A stretch of 13,873 nucleotides of DNA from Pseudomonadota bacterium (GCA_021779875.1 JAJXZV010000261.1:1-13873); one strand, 5' to 3'; counted from the stretch's first letter, positions 1 to 10,947 are shown. Numbers and translations: made by a program. The notes: a model not told the origin generated them from the sequence alone.

Positions 1-1157
<1,157 letters not shown>

Positions 1158-1158
<1 letters not shown>

Positions 1159-1655
1159 CAGCCTTCCTTCCCGGGCAGCGCGTCGAGGATGCGGTCGAGG
1201 TCCTCGGGGGTGAGATTCTCGTGAAAGACGTGATCGACCATCATCATGGGCGCGCCCGTGCACGCGGCCAGGCACTCCTCCTCGCACTTCAGGTAGATCC
1301 TGCCGTCCGGGGTGCTCTCGCCGGTCTTGATGCCGAGCTTCTTCTCGGCGTGCTCGACCAGCGACTGCGCGCCGCGCAGCATGCACGAGATGTTGGTGCA
1401 GATGGATACGTGATGCCGGCCCACCGGCTTGGTCTCGAACATCGAGTAGAAGCTCGCGACCTCGTACACCTGGATCGGCGGCAGCCCGAGGTACTGCGCC
1501 ACCGCGTCCATGATCTCGGTGGTCAGGTGCCCGTCGTTCTCGTGCTGCGCGGCGTGCAGCGCCGCGATCACCGCCGAGCGCTTGCGGTCCGGCGGGAACT
1601 TCGCGACCCAGCGGTCGATCTCCTCGCGCACGTGTGCCGACAACTCGACGCTCAT
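1158..1655 (-). CDS. nuoE: NADH-quinone oxidoreductase subunit E
   Basis: This is the thioredoxin-like [2Fe-2S] subunit of the complex I N-module, which sits against NuoF and holds cluster N1a. The protein has 165 residues, normal for the family. The N-terminal helical part includes the [15 protein letters not shown] segment (59-73), typical of the 24 kDa family. The cluster ligands are Cys86 and Cys91 (CTNISC) and Cys128 and Cys132 (ECLAAC); Cys124 is an additional nearby cysteine. The start [12 protein letters not shown] was chosen because its ATG overlaps the nuoD stop in an ATGA of four bases and is preceded by a GGGGAG ribosome site about 10 bases upstream. The open frame continues further upstream, but only as an out-of-frame shadow of nuoD. 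The gene is followed at once by nuoF. Confidence 0.97.
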
Positions 1656-2905
1656 CGGTCGATCTCCCCGAAAACGATGTCCTGCGTGCCGATCACGGCC
1701 ACCACGTCGGCGAGCATGTGCCCCTGCACCATCTCGTTGAGCGAGGCGAGGTGCGCGAAGCCCGGCGCGCGCACCTTCATGCGGTACGGCTTGTTGGCAC
1801 CGTCGGACACCAGGTACACGCCGAGCTCGCCCTTCGGCGCCTCCACGGCCGCGTAGACCTCGCCCTGCGGCACGCAGTAGCCCTCGGTCATGAGCTTGAA
1901 GTGGTGGATGAGGGACTCCATGTCGCCCTTCATCTCCTCGCGGCGCGGCGGACGGACCTTGCGGTCGTCGATCATCACGGCGCCGGGGTTGGCTTTGAGC
2001 CATTGCACGCACTGAGCGATGATGCGCGTCGACTGGCGCAACTCCTCGATGCGCACGAGATAGCGGTCGTAGCAGTCGCCGTTGGTCCCCACCGGGATGT
2101 CGAAATCCATCCGGTCGTAGACCTCGTACGGCTGCTTCTTGCGCAGGTCCCACTCGACGCCCGAGCCGCGCAGCATCGGTCCCGAGAATCCGAGCTGCAG
2201 CGCGCGCTCCGGGCTCACCACGCCGATGTTGACCGTGCGCTGCTTCCAGATGCGGTTGTCGGTGAGCAGCGTCTCGTACTCGTCCACGCAGGCGGGGAAA
2301 CGGCGCGCGAAATCGCCGATGAAGTCGAGCAGCCCGCCGGACCGGCGCTCGTTGAGCCGGTCGACGTCCTTCTTGCTGCGCCACTCGTTGTACTGGTACT
2401 TCGGCATCGAATCCGGCAGGTCGCGGTACACGCCGCCCGGCCGGTAGTAGGTCGCGTGCATGCGCGTGCCGGAGACCGCCTCGTAGCAGTCCATCAGGTC
2501 CTCGCGCTCGCGGAACGCGTACAGGAACACCGTCATCGCGCCGATGTCGAGCCCGTGCGCGCCGAGCCACATGAGGTGATTCAGGATCCGGGTGATCTCG
2601 TCGAACATCACCCGGATGTACTGCGCCCGCGGCGGCGCCTCGATGCCGAGCAGCTTCTCGATCGCCATCACGTAGGCGTGCTCGTTGCACATCATGGACA
2701 CGTAGTCGAGCCGGTCCATGTAGCCGATCGACTGGTTGAACGGCTTGCTCTCGGCGAGCTTCTCGGTGCCCCGGTGCAGCAGCCCCACGTGCGGGTCGGC
2801 CTTCTGGATGACCTCGCCGTCCATCTCGAGCACCAGTCGCAGCACGCCGTGCGCCGCCGGGTGCTGCGGCCCGAAGTTCAGGGTGAAGTTGCGTATTTCA
2901 GGCAT
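1652..2905 (-). CDS. nuoD: NADH-quinone oxidoreductase subunit D
   Basis: This is the 49 kDa subunit of complex I, which together with NuoB forms the quinone-reduction site in the peripheral Q-module. The 417-residue length is typical of the stand-alone protein. It opens with [20 protein letters not shown], where His15 and His19 lie in the conserved quinone-site loop, followed by the family signature [12 protein letters not shown] (41-52). The Asp67-Tyr68 pair in [10 protein letters not shown] is at the position where the quinone-site tyrosine is expected, by recall of the family. The start overlaps the nuoC stop by eight bases and the stop overlaps the nuoE start by four, so translation is probably coupled through nuoC-nuoD-nuoE. 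Separate NuoC and NuoD differ from the enteric NuoCD fusion and help to place the lineage. Confidence 0.98.
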   Translation of the reverse strand: MPEIRNFTLNFGPQHPAAHGVLRLVLEMDGEVIQKADPHVGLLHRGTEKLAESKPFNQSIGYMDRLDYVSMMCNEHAYVMAIEKLLGIEAPPRAQYIRVMFDEITRILNHLMWLGAHGLDIGAMTVFLYAFREREDLMDCYEAVSGTRMHATYYRPGGVYRDLPDSMPKYQYNEWRSKKDVDRLNERRSGGLLDFIGDFARRFPACVDEYETLLTDNRIWKQRTVNIGVVSPERALQLGFSGPMLRGSGVEWDLRKKQPYEVYDRMDFDIPVGTNGDCYDRYLVRIEELRQSTRIIAQCVQWLKANPGAVMIDDRKVRPPRREEMKGDMESLIHHFKLMTEGYCVPQGEVYAAVEAPKGELGVYLVSDGANKPYRMKVRAPGFAHLASLNEMVQGHMLADVVAVIGTQDIVFGEIDR

Positions 2906-3632
2906 TGGGCTTCGCGTTCGTGAGGGCCGGGTCGTAGCGGTTGTCGTGCCGGATGACGCGGGGCACGCCGATGCGCGGATCGATGGTCACCGGCTGGTAG
3001 ATGACGCGGCCCTTCTCGGGGTCGTAGCGCACCTCGACGTTGCCCGAGAGCGGGAAGTCCTTGCGGAACGGGTGGCCGATGAAGCCGTAATCGGTGAGCA
3101 GGCGGCGCAGGTCCGGATGCCCCTTGAACAGGATGCCGAACAGGTCGAAGGTCTCGCGCTCGAACCAGTCGGCCGAGGCCCACACGCCGGTCACCGAGTC
3201 GATCATGGGCTGCTCGTCGTCGGGGCAATACACCTTCAGGCGCACCCGCTGATTGAGCGTCACCGACAGCAGGTGGTGGACCACGGCGAAGCGCCGCCCG
3301 GCCCCGGGACCCTCGGCGGGCGGCGCGCCGCGCGCCACGCCCCGGCTGAACCCCGAGGAGCTCGCCTGCTCGGTCTTCCACTCGGCCCGGCCGAACTCGA
3401 GGTAGTCGACGCCGCACACGTCCACGCACATCTCGAACTTGAGGCCGGGGGCATCACGCAGCGTGCGCGCGACCTCGAGCAGGGCGGCGGCCGGCACCTC
3501 GTAGGTGAGCTCGGCCGGGTGTCCGGGCACGCGCTTCACGGAGCCGCCGAGCGCGCCCTCGATGCTCGCGGCCGCCGCGCCGATGCGGTCATCGCCGGCC
3601 GCGGCGGCGACCACGCCTGGATCTTCACTCAT
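2898..3632 (-). CDS. nuoC: NADH-quinone oxidoreductase subunit C
   Basis: This is the 30 kDa subunit of complex I, a structural Q-module component that packs against NuoD and NuoB. The 244 residues include the family signature [20 protein letters not shown] (158-177), followed by [17 protein letters not shown] (178-194) and GNVEVRYD (197-204). Between EWKTEQ (84-89) and [10 protein letters not shown] (113-122) there is a flexible stretch rich in Ser, Gly, Ala and Pro that begins [16 protein letters not shown] recall a similar insertion in Xanthomonadales NuoC, but not in the short form of the protein. The first 25 or so residues are Ala-rich and poorly conserved. The start ATG overlaps the nuoB stop (ATGA), and the end overlaps the nuoD start by eight bases. 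Confidence 0.96.
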   Translation of the reverse strand: MSEDPGVVAAAAGDDRIGAAAASIEGALGGSVKRVPGHPAELTYEVPAAALLEVARTLRDAPGLKFEMCVDVCGVDYLEFGRAEWKTEQASSSGFSRGVARGAPPAEGPGAGRRFAVVHHLLSVTLNQRVRLKVYCPDDEQPMIDSVTGVWASADWFERETFDLFGILFKGHPDLRRLLTDYGFIGHPFRKDFPLSGNVEVRYDPEKGRVIYQPVTIDPRIGVPRVIRHDNRYDPALTNAKPNA

Positions 3633-4120
3633 CGAATGATGGCCTTGTTGCGCTTGATCTTGTTCTGCAGCTGAATGATCCCGTAGATCAATGCCTCGGC
3701 GGTGGGCGGACAGCCGGGCACGTACACGTCCACCGGCACGATGCGGTCGCAGCCGCGCACCACCGCGTACGAATAGTGGTAATAGCCGCCGCCGTTGGCG
3801 CACGACCCCATGGAGATCACCCAGCGCGGCTCGGCCATCTGGTCGTACACCTTGCGCAGCGCCGGCGCCATCTTGTTCACCAGCGTGCCGGCGACGATCA
3901 TCACGTCGGACTGCCGCGGACTCGGCCGGAACACCACGCCGAACCGGTCGAGGTCGTAGCGCGCCGCGCCCGCCTGCATCATCTCCACAGCGCAGCAGGC
4001 AAGACCGAAGGTCATCGGCCACAGCGAACCGGTGCGCGCCCAGTTGATGAGCTTGTCGACCGTCGTGACCTCGAAGCCGGGAACGCTCCCGGTGTCCGCG
4101 GACACAGCCTCTAGTCCCAT
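3629..4120 (-). CDS. nuoB: NADH-quinone oxidoreductase subunit B
   Basis: This is the PSST-type subunit of complex I. It carries the terminal cluster N2, which hands electrons to quinone at the NuoB-NuoD interface. The 163-residue protein has the expected ligands: adjacent Cys42 and Cys43 in [11 protein letters not shown], Cys107 in [11 protein letters not shown] and Cys137 in [13 protein letters not shown]. The [13 protein letters not shown] segment (67-79) and [10 protein letters not shown] (92-101) are strongly conserved family blocks. The enteric protein is longer at both ends; this compact form is common in beta- and some gammaproteobacteria. The start [10 protein letters not shown] was chosen because upstream codons lie inside nuoA in another frame. 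It overlaps the nuoA end by ten bases, and the stop overlaps nuoC by four. Confidence 0.98.
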   Translation of the reverse strand: MGLEAVSADTGSVPGFEVTTVDKLINWARTGSLWPMTFGLACCAVEMMQAGAARYDLDRFGVVFRPSPRQSDVMIVAGTLVNKMAPALRKVYDQMAEPRWVISMGSCANGGGYYHYSYAVVRGCDRIVPVDVYVPGCPPTAEALIYGIIQLQNKIKRNKAIIR

Positions 4121-4467
4121 TCCAGGGCCCCCTTCTTGTAGTCGTAGACCAACGCGACCACCAGCAGCAGCGCGAAGATCAGCATCGCGACCAGCCCGAA
4201 GCCGCCCGTGGCCTTGAGCGAGACCGCCCAGGGGAAGAAGAACGCGATCTCCAGATCGAAGACGATGAAGATGATGGCGACCAGGTAGTAGCGCACGTCG
4301 AAGCGCATGCGCGAATCCTCGAAGGCCTCGAAGCCGCACTCGTAGGGGGAGAGTTTCTCCGCATCCGGCCGGCGCGGACCCAGGATCCAACCGAGAGTGA
4401 ACAGCGCCAGACCGAGCACGGTGGCGAGGCCTAGGAAGATCAGGACGGGCAGGTACGATCGCAGCAT
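4111..4467 (-). CDS. nuoA: NADH-quinone oxidoreductase subunit A
   Basis: This is the ND3-type membrane subunit of complex I, at the hinge between the peripheral arm and the membrane arm. The 118 residues show three membrane helices, at about 5-27, 60-82 and 90-109. The first loop carries PYECGFE (41-47), with Cys44 matching the loop cysteine that reports the active/deactive state in mitochondrial ND3. Helix two contains the conserved [10 protein letters not shown] (71-80). I chose the ATG that gives [12 protein letters not shown], which matches the usual family N-terminus. An in-frame TTG three codons upstream (at 4474-4476) would add MST. Neither has a convincing Shine-Dalgarno sequence. 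This is the first gene of the nuo operon, about 27 bases after the predicted transcription start. Confidence 0.95.
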   Translation of the reverse strand: MLRSYLPVLIFLGLATVLGLALFTLGWILGPRRPDAEKLSPYECGFEAFEDSRMRFDVRYYLVAIIFIVFDLEIAFFFPWAVSLKATGGFGLVAMLIFALLLVVALVYDYKKGALEWD

Positions 4468-4500
4468 CGTCGACAACAGGTCACTTATATATCAGATTCA

Positions 4501-4530
4501 ATTATATCAGGACGCACCACACGACGTCAC
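4501..4530 (-). promoter_or_regulatory. Predicted sigma70-type promoter of the nuo operon
   Basis: Read on the minus strand there is a perfect TATAAT (4501-4506) and, 18 bases upstream, GTGACG (4525-4530), which matches four of six positions of TTGACA. A second A/T-rich element, TATATAA, follows at about 4486-4492 as part of a partial repeat (CTGATATAAT and CTGATATATAAG) and could be an alternative -10. The position fits a short leader before nuoA and lies downstream of the terminator that closes the secG/tRNA unit, so the nuo operon needs its own promoter here. The rest of 4531-4622 holds no gene or other signal that I can support. Confidence 0.6.
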
Positions 4531-4622
4531 GGCCAGTGGCACATTACCTCAGGAACGCACGGCGCAAAACTCGCGCGTGCGACTCCGTTCGCCATGATTC
4601 ACCAATCACATGAGACCCGAAT

Positions 4623-4657
4623 GAAAACGCCGCATGAATGACTCATTCATGCGGCGT
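4623..4657 (-). terminator. Rho-independent terminator after tRNA-Leu
   Basis: Positions 4627-4657 are a perfect inverted repeat: two 15-base arms (ACGCCGCATGAATGA and its complement) around one central base, so the real loop is about 3-5 bases. On the minus strand the stem is followed directly by TTTT (4624-4627). It starts six bases after the tRNA 3' CCA, as expected for a terminator ending the secG/tRNA-Leu transcript. On the plus strand there is no T run after the stem, so it is probably unidirectional. Confidence 0.85.
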
Positions 4658-4662
4658 ACGGA

Positions 4663-4747
4663 TGGTGCCGACGGCCGGACTCGAACCGGCACAGGTTGCC
4701 CCACTAGCCCCTCAAACTAGCGCGTCTACCAATTCCGCCACGTCGGC
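4663..4747 (-). tRNA. tRNA-Leu (anticodon GAG)
   Basis: The 85-base minus-strand sequence folds as a class II tRNA. The acceptor stem GCCGACG pairs with CGTCGGC, followed by the discriminator A and an encoded CCA. The D-arm is typical, the anticodon stem CTAGT/GCTAG closes a TTGAGGG loop, there is a long variable arm, and the T-arm GCCGG-TTCGAGT-CCGGC is intact. The anticodon GAG is at 4711-4713 and reads CUC and CUU leucine codons. In E. coli the GAG isoacceptor (leuU) also follows secG, so this is conserved gene order. It lies 36 bases after the secG stop with no clear promoter of its own, so it is probably processed from the secG transcript. Confidence 0.97.
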
Positions 4748-4783
4748 TTTGATCAACATCAACTCGAATAACCCTCGGACGAT

Positions 4784-5182
4784 CTACGGTGCGCTCGCCG
4801 GCGCCGCACCCGATGCCGGCGCGGCCGTCGGCGCCGCCGCCGGTCCGGCCGGTGCGGCCGGCGTCACCGATGCAGCCGGCTTCGCGGCTTGCGCCCCGGC
4901 GTTCACCGCTTGGGCCGCCCGCTCGAGCACCGAGTTCGGTTCGGTGCGCGTGCCCGCCCCCAGGTACGCGAGCAGCAGGCTGGTCGCGAAGAACAGCGCC
5001 GCGAACACGGCCGTCAGCCGCGAGAACAACGTGCTCGTGCCGCGCGCGCCGAACACCGTGCCCGATGCGCCCGACCCGAAGCCGGCGCCGGCCTCGGCGC
5101 CCTTGCCCCGCTGCAACAGCACCAGGGCGATGATCATGATGGCGAGCAGGACGTGCACGCCGAAGATGAAACCACGCAACAT
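4784..5182 (-). CDS. secG: Preprotein translocase subunit SecG
   Basis: This is an auxiliary inner-membrane subunit of the SecYEG channel that assists SecA-driven protein export. The 132 residues have the family layout: membrane helix one at about 3-23, a glycine-rich cytosolic loop QRGKGAEAGAGFGSG (24-38) running into ASGTVFGARG, and helix two at about 55-75. The C-terminal 55 residues are an Ala/Pro-rich low-complexity tail, longer than in the 110-residue E. coli protein; such tails vary freely in the family. The start MLRGFIFG gives a standard N-terminus and has a GAGAG-type ribosome site eight bases or so upstream; a longer frame reaches into tpiA and was not used. It lies ten bases after tpiA and just before tRNA-Leu(GAG). 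Confidence 0.95.
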   Translation of the reverse strand: MLRGFIFGVHVLLAIMIIALVLLQRGKGAEAGAGFGSGASGTVFGARGTSTLFSRLTAVFAALFFATSLLLAYLGAGTRTEPNSVLERAAQAVNAGAQAAKPAASVTPAAPAGPAAAPTAAPASGAAPASAP

Positions 5183-5192
5183 AGACGATCTC

Positions 5193-5954
5193 TCAATGCC
5201 GGGCGGCCGCAGCCGCGCAAATTTGCTGAAACTCATCGGCGCTCAGCGAGGCGCCGCCCACCAAGCCGCCGTCCACGTCCGGCATCGAGAACAATTCCGC
5301 CGCGTTTCCGGCCTTCACGCTGCCGCCATATACGATGCGCACCTGGCCGGCCAGTGTAGCATCTTGCACGGCCATTCTGCTTCGCAAAAACGCGTGCACG
5401 TCCTGGGCCTGTTGCGGCGAGGCATTGCGGCCCGTGCCGATCGCCCACACCGGCTCGTACGCGACGATCGCCTGGGCGAGGCTCGCGATGCCGTGCACCG
5501 CCGTGACCGCATCGAGCTGGCGCGCGACCACCGCTTCGGTGGCGCCCGCCTCGCGCTCCTCCAAGGTCTCGCCGACGCAGATCACGGGGATCAGGCCCGA
5601 GCGCGCCGCCGCCGCGAACTTGCGCGCCACCAGGGTGTCATCCTCGTGAAACAGCCGTCGCCGCTCCGAGTGCCCGACGATGGCGTAGCGGCAGCCCACG
5701 TCGACCAGCATCCCGGCGCCCACCTGGCCGGTGAAGGCGCCCGGGCTCTCGGCGCACACGTCCTGCGCGCCGACCCCGATCCGGCCGCCCTCGAGCAGCC
5801 GCACGGCATCGGCGAGGTACACGAAGGGGGGGAACACCACGATGTCGATCGGCCACTCGGGCCTCAGGCGCCGCTCCAGGTCGAGCAGCAACGCCTCGTT
5901 CGCGGCGCGCGATCCGTGCATTTTCCAATTGCCTGCCACCACCGGACGACGCAT
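5193..5954 (-). CDS. tpiA: Triosephosphate isomerase
   Basis: This cytosolic (beta/alpha)8-barrel enzyme interconverts dihydroxyacetone phosphate and glyceraldehyde 3-phosphate in glycolysis and gluconeogenesis. The 253-residue protein is full length. Catalytic residues are Asn9 and Lys11 in AGNWKMHGS, His95 in AIVGHSERR and the base Glu167 in AYEPVWAIGTG. The phosphate-binding lid loop follows at 171-179, then YGGSVK (209-214) and LVGGASL (231-237). The start MRRPVVAGNWKM was chosen because it places the catalytic motif at the usual distance from the N-terminus; a frame extended by 34 residues has no homology-like content. The 73 bases between glmM and tpiA contain only small G/C-rich hairpins. 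It probably shares a transcript with glmM upstream and secG downstream. Confidence 0.97.
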   Translation of the reverse strand: MRRPVVAGNWKMHGSRAANEALLLDLERRLRPEWPIDIVVFPPFVYLADAVRLLEGGRIGVGAQDVCAESPGAFTGQVGAGMLVDVGCRYAIVGHSERRRLFHEDDTLVARKFAAAARSGLIPVICVGETLEEREAGATEAVVARQLDAVTAVHGIASLAQAIVAYEPVWAIGTGRNASPQQAQDVHAFLRSRMAVQDATLAGQVRIVYGGSVKAGNAAELFSMPDVDGGLVGGASLSADEFQQICAAAAARH

Positions 5955-6027
5955 GAGCAACCCCAAGGGGCTTTCCCCAGCCGGAAAGGCGCCGAAGATT
6001 AGCCGCGGAATCCGCCGACTGCAAGCC

Positions 6028-7389
6028 TCAGCCGCCGGAATCGTCGGCCTCGGCACGCGCCGCCACCGCCTCGACCACCGCGGCGATCTCGCGCGCGCCC
6101 CGCTTCACCAACGCCGCGTCGTAGCCCTCGACCATGACCCGGATGACCGGCTCGGTCCCCGAGGCGCGCAGCACGATGCGCCCGCGCCCCTCGAAACGCC
6201 GCTCCACCGCGCCCGCCGCCTCGACCACCGCCGGCGAGGTCTGGGGATCGAAGCGCCGTGCGACGCGCACGTTGAGCAGCGTCTGCGGATACTTCGGCAT
6301 CCCGGCGGCGAGCTCCGCGAGACTCGTGCCGCGGCGCTTCATCACGGCGAGCACCTGCAGGGCGCTCACCAGCCCATCCCCGGTCGTGGTCTTGTCCAGG
6401 CACAGGATGTGGCCCGAGGTCTCCCCGCCGAGCGTGCCTCCCGCCTCGTTCAGCAGACCGAGCACGTAGCGGTCGCCCACCGGCGCGCGCAGGAATTCGA
6501 TGCCGCGCTCGGCGAAGGCGCGTTCGAGCCCGAGGTTGCTCATGACGGTGCCGACCACCGGACCGTCGAGCGTGCCCTCCTCCTGGCGGGCCACGGCGAG
6601 GATGTACAGCAGCTGATCCCCGTCGACGCAGCGCCCGAGCTCGTCCACCATCACCACGCGGTCGCCGTCGCCGTCGAGCGCGACGCCGACCTGCGCGCGC
6701 ACGCCCGGCACCGTGAGCTGCAGCAGCTCCGGCGCCATCGAGCCGCAGCCGTCGTTGATGTTGCGGCCGTTCGGCGAGCAGCCGATCGGCACGATCTCCG
6801 CGCCCAAATCGGCGAGCACGCGCGGCGCGACCTTGTAGCCCGCTCCGTTCGCGCAGTCGATCACGATCTTGAAGCCCTCGAGCGTCATGCCGGCGGGCAC
6901 GGTGGAGGCGCAGAAATCCTGGTACTTGGTGCGGCTGCGGTCGATGCGCACCGCCTTGCCCAGGCGCTGCGATTCGCGGGTCAGCACGGGCCCGTCGAGC
7001 AGCGCCTCGATGCGCCGCTCGATCTCGTCGGACAGCTTGCTGCCGGCGCCGTCGAAGAACTTGATGCCGTTGTCCTCGTACGGGTTGTGCGAGGCGCTGA
7101 TCACGACGCCGAAGCTGCAGCCGAGGTGCTGCGTCATGTAGGCGATGCCCGGGGTCGGCAGCGGACCGATCAGCATCACGTCGACCCCCGCCGCCACGAA
7201 CCCGGCCTCGAGCGCCGATTCGAACAGGTAGCCCGACACGCGCGTGTCCTTGCCGATGAGCACCCGCCCGCCGTCGGGCGCGAGCACCTGCGCGGCCGCG
7301 CTCGCCAGCCGCAGCGCGAAGTCCACCGTCATGGGCGCGTGACCGACCCGTCCGCGGACCCCGTCCGTGCCGAAATATTGATTCGCCAC
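6028..7389 (-). CDS. glmM: Phosphoglucosamine mutase
   Basis: This enzyme converts glucosamine 6-phosphate to glucosamine 1-phosphate, the step before GlmU in UDP-GlcNAc synthesis for peptidoglycan and LPS. The 453 residues start MANQYFGTDGVRG, typical of GlmM. They include the phosphoserine loop ISASHNPYEDNGIKFF with Ser100, the metal-binding DGDGDR with Asp239, Asp241 and Asp243, the sugar-specificity loop GGETSGH (321-327) and the phosphate-binding RASGTEP (408-414). The short GlmM-type DGDGDR/GGETSGH combination separates it from ManB/Pgm-type mutases. The start codon is GTG, preceded by a GGGGGACGGGA purine tract and only two bases after the folP stop, so expression is probably coupled to folP, as in the conserved ftsH-folP-glmM order of gammaproteobacteria. 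Confidence 0.97.
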   Translation of the reverse strand: MANQYFGTDGVRGRVGHAPMTVDFALRLASAAAQVLAPDGGRVLIGKDTRVSGYLFESALEAGFVAAGVDVMLIGPLPTPGIAYMTQHLGCSFGVVISASHNPYEDNGIKFFDGAGSKLSDEIERRIEALLDGPVLTRESQRLGKAVRIDRSRTKYQDFCASTVPAGMTLEGFKIVIDCANGAGYKVAPRVLADLGAEIVPIGCSPNGRNINDGCGSMAPELLQLTVPGVRAQVGVALDGDGDRVVMVDELGRCVDGDQLLYILAVARQEEGTLDGPVVGTVMSNLGLERAFAERGIEFLRAPVGDRYVLGLLNEAGGTLGGETSGHILCLDKTTTGDGLVSALQVLAVMKRRGTSLAELAAGMPKYPQTLLNVRVARRFDPQTSPAVVEAAGAVERRFEGRGRIVLRASGTEPVIRVMVEGYDAALVKRGAREIAAVVEAVAARAEADDSGG

Positions 7390-7391
7390 CG

Positions 7392-8228
7392 TCAGATCCC
7401 GTCCCCCTGCAAGACCGCCGCCACCATGCGCACCGCGTCCACGGTCGCGCCCACGTCGTGCGTGCGGATGATACGCGCCCCGAGGCTGATTCCGAGCGCC
7501 GCGAGCCCGAGCCCGCCGGCCAGGCGCTCATCGAGCCCGCGGCCGAGCACGCGCCCGATGAAGCTCTTGCGCGAAACGCCGAGCAGCACCGGGGAGCCCA
7601 GATCGGCGAGCCGCGGCAGCTCCCGGATCAGGGCGAGATTGTGCTCGAGCCGCTTGCCGAAGCCGACGCCGGGGTCGAGGACGATCGACTCCATCGCGAT
7701 CCCCGCCAGCCGGCAGGTCTCGCGCTCGAGCCGCAGGAAGGCCGCCACCTCCGCCACGACGTCGTCGTAGCTCGGGGCATCCTGCATGGTGCGCGGCTCG
7801 CCCTGCATGTGCATCAGGCACACGCCCACGCCCGAATCGGCGGCGAAGGCGCGCGCGCCGGGCGCGCGCAGCGCGTACACGTCGTTGACGATGCAGGCGC
7901 CGGCCGCGACCGCCGCCGCCATCACCGCGGGCTTGGTCGTGTCGATGGACAGCGCCACGTCGTGGCGCGCGGCGATCCGCTCGATCACCGGCACGACCCG
8001 TTCGATCTCGACCGCCGCCTCGACCCCCAGCGAGCCCGGCCGGGTCGACTCGCCGCCGACGTCGATGATCGCGGCGCCCTCCTCGACCATGCGCGCCGCC
8101 CGCTCGAGCGCCGCGTCGGCGCGGGCGTAGCGGCCGCCGTCGGAGAAGGAATCCGGCGTGACGTTCAGGATGCCCATCACCACGGGGCGGGTCAGATCGA
8201 TCAGGCGTTCTCGGCAGCGCCACAGCAT
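7392..8228 (-). CDS. folP: Dihydropteroate synthase
   Basis: This enzyme joins p-aminobenzoate to dihydropterin pyrophosphate in folate synthesis, and is the target of sulfonamides. The 278-residue TIM-barrel protein contains MGILNVTPDSFSDGG (18-32), GGESTRPG (58-65), SIDTTKP (94-100), Asn115 in NDV, LDPGVGFGK (184-192), GVSRKSFIG (217-225) and RTHDV (255-259), all with the expected pterin-, phosphate- and pABA-binding residues. The sulfa-sensitive loops look wild-type by eye. The ATG (MLWRCRERL) lies 101 bases after ftsH, is poorly supported by any Shine-Dalgarno sequence, and follows a strong hairpin at 8260-8289 that may limit read-through from ftsH. The next gene, glmM, begins two bases after the stop. 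Confidence 0.97.
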   Translation of the reverse strand: MLWRCRERLIDLTRPVVMGILNVTPDSFSDGGRYARADAALERAARMVEEGAAIIDVGGESTRPGSLGVEAAVEIERVVPVIERIAARHDVALSIDTTKPAVMAAAVAAGACIVNDVYALRAPGARAFAADSGVGVCLMHMQGEPRTMQDAPSYDDVVAEVAAFLRLERETCRLAGIAMESIVLDPGVGFGKRLEHNLALIRELPRLADLGSPVLLGVSRKSFIGRVLGRGLDERLAGGLGLAALGISLGARIIRTHDVGATVDAVRMVAAVLQGDGI

Positions 8229-8259
8229 GGGTTGGTCTGGATGCCAGGAGCCGGATGGT

Positions 8260-8289
8260 AAGGGCCGGTGGCTTCTTCCACCGGCCCTT
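8260..8289 (-). terminator. Strong U-poor hairpin between ftsH and folP
   Basis: Positions 8260-8271 (AAGGGCCGGTGG) and 8278-8289 form a perfect 12-bp stem with a six-base loop, 41 bases after the ftsH stop and about 30 bases before the folP ATG. On the minus strand it is followed by ACCATCC, not a U run, so it is not a classical intrinsic terminator. It could be an attenuating or partial terminator, an mRNA 3'-end stabiliser for ftsH, or a processing site. The structure is clear in the sequence; the function is inference. Confidence 0.45.
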
Positions 8290-8329
8290 GGATCTCGATG
8301 CGGTTGGGGCTCGGCCGGCGGCCGGCGCG

Positions 8330-10240
<1,911 letters not shown>

Positions 10241-10244
10241 GGTT

Positions 10245-10250
10245 CACCTT
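10245..10250 (-). promoter_or_regulatory. Ribosome binding site that supports the TTG start of ftsH
   Basis: On the minus strand AAGGTG lies four bases before the TTG at 10238-10240. No ATG or GTG in the same frame gives the conserved first membrane helix, so this site decides the start of ftsH. A small hairpin (CCGGG-GTGT-CCCGG, 10266-10279) lies 15 bases upstream of it and may have no role. Confidence 0.5.
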
Positions 10251-10299
10251 ACCGCCGCACGTTCACCGGGACACCCCGGACGGACGGCCGTTCCAGACG

Positions 10300-10926
10300 T
10301 TACACCATCCTAAACTGCCGCGCCAACAGATAGATCTCGGGGCTGCGCGGGCGCGACGCCTTCGGTTTCTTGGTCGACACGCGGTCGAATCGCCGGCGTA
10401 GATCGCGCATCATCGCCTCGAATCCCTCGCCTTGAAACACCTTGATCAGCAGGTCGCCGCCCGGCGCCAGCACGCGGTCGGCGAATTCCACCGCGAGCTC
10501 CGCCAGGTACATCGAACGCGGCTGATCCACCGCGTCGATACCGGCCATATTGGGGGCCATGTCCGACAATACAAGCTCGACCTTCTGCCCCCCCACCCGC
10601 TCGAGGACCTGCTCGAGGACCGCCTCCTCGCGAAAGTCCCCCAGCACGAACTCGACGCCGGGTATGGCGTCCATGGGCAGCACGTCGGTGGCGACCAGGC
10701 GGCTGCCGGCGCCGATGACCCGGGCCGCGTACTGGCTCCAGCCGCCCGGGGCCGCGCCGAGGTCCACGCAGCGGATCCCCTTGCGCAGCAGGTGCTCGCG
10801 CTGGTCGATCTCCTGCAGCTTGAACACCGCGCGGGAGCGCCAGCCCTCGGACTTGGCGCGCTTCACGAACTCGTCGCTGGCATGCTCGGCGAGCCAGCGG
10901 GCACTACTCTTGGTACGTTTGGGCAT
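10300..10926 (-). CDS. rlmE: 23S rRNA 2'-O-methyltransferase (U2552), RrmJ/FtsJ
   Basis: This SAM-dependent enzyme methylates the 2'-O of U2552 in the A-loop of 23S rRNA on the 50S subunit, a late ribosome assembly step. The 208 residues contain the SAM motif VDLGAAPGGWSQ (54-65) and the complete catalytic tetrad: Lys36 (SRAVFKLQ), Asp122 (LSDMAPN), Lys162 (LLIKVFQGEG) and Glu197 (SPEIYL). The start MPKRTKSSARWL is the usual basic N-terminus. A TTG further upstream (10962) would overlap the yhbY start and adds no recognisable sequence. It is transcribed away from yhbY across a 35-base gap and is followed by ftsH, the common gammaproteobacterial rlmE-ftsH pair. Confidence 0.97.
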   Translation of the reverse strand: MPKRTKSSARWLAEHASDEFVKRAKSEGWRSRAVFKLQEIDQREHLLRKGIRCVDLGAAPGGWSQYAARVIGAGSRLVATDVLPMDAIPGVEFVLGDFREEAVLEQVLERVGGQKVELVLSDMAPNMAGIDAVDQPRSMYLAELAVEFADRVLAPGGDLLIKVFQGEGFEAMMRDLRRRFDRVSTKKPKASRPRSPEIYLLARQFRMV

Positions 10927-10947
10927 ATCGGGGAAGATGGCGGCGCG

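Noticed and set aside
1634..2923. Long plus-strand frame opposite nuoD
   Set aside because: Mirror of a conserved gene; composition typical of antisense frames in high-GC DNA.
4556..4581. Imperfect inverted repeat (CGCAC...GTGCG) upstream of the nuo promoter
   Set aside because: Only five outer pairs match and the inner part mismatches; not enough to call an operator or terminator.
5955..6000. Alternative hairpins (CTTTCC/GGAAAG and CCCCTTGGGG) before tpiA as a regulatory switch
   Set aside because: Stems of 4-6 bp in very GC-rich DNA are expected by chance, and there is no T run or known motif.
5731..7770. A 679-codon open frame on the plus strand across tpiA, glmM and folP
   Set aside because: Spans three real genes on the other strand and has shadow-type composition (HRAR-rich). 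No family features.
7558..8210. Possible sulfonamide-resistant (acquired sul-type) dihydropteroate synthase
   Set aside because: The gene sits in the normal ftsH-folP-glmM chromosomal order and its pterin and sulfa loops look wild-type; no integron features nearby.
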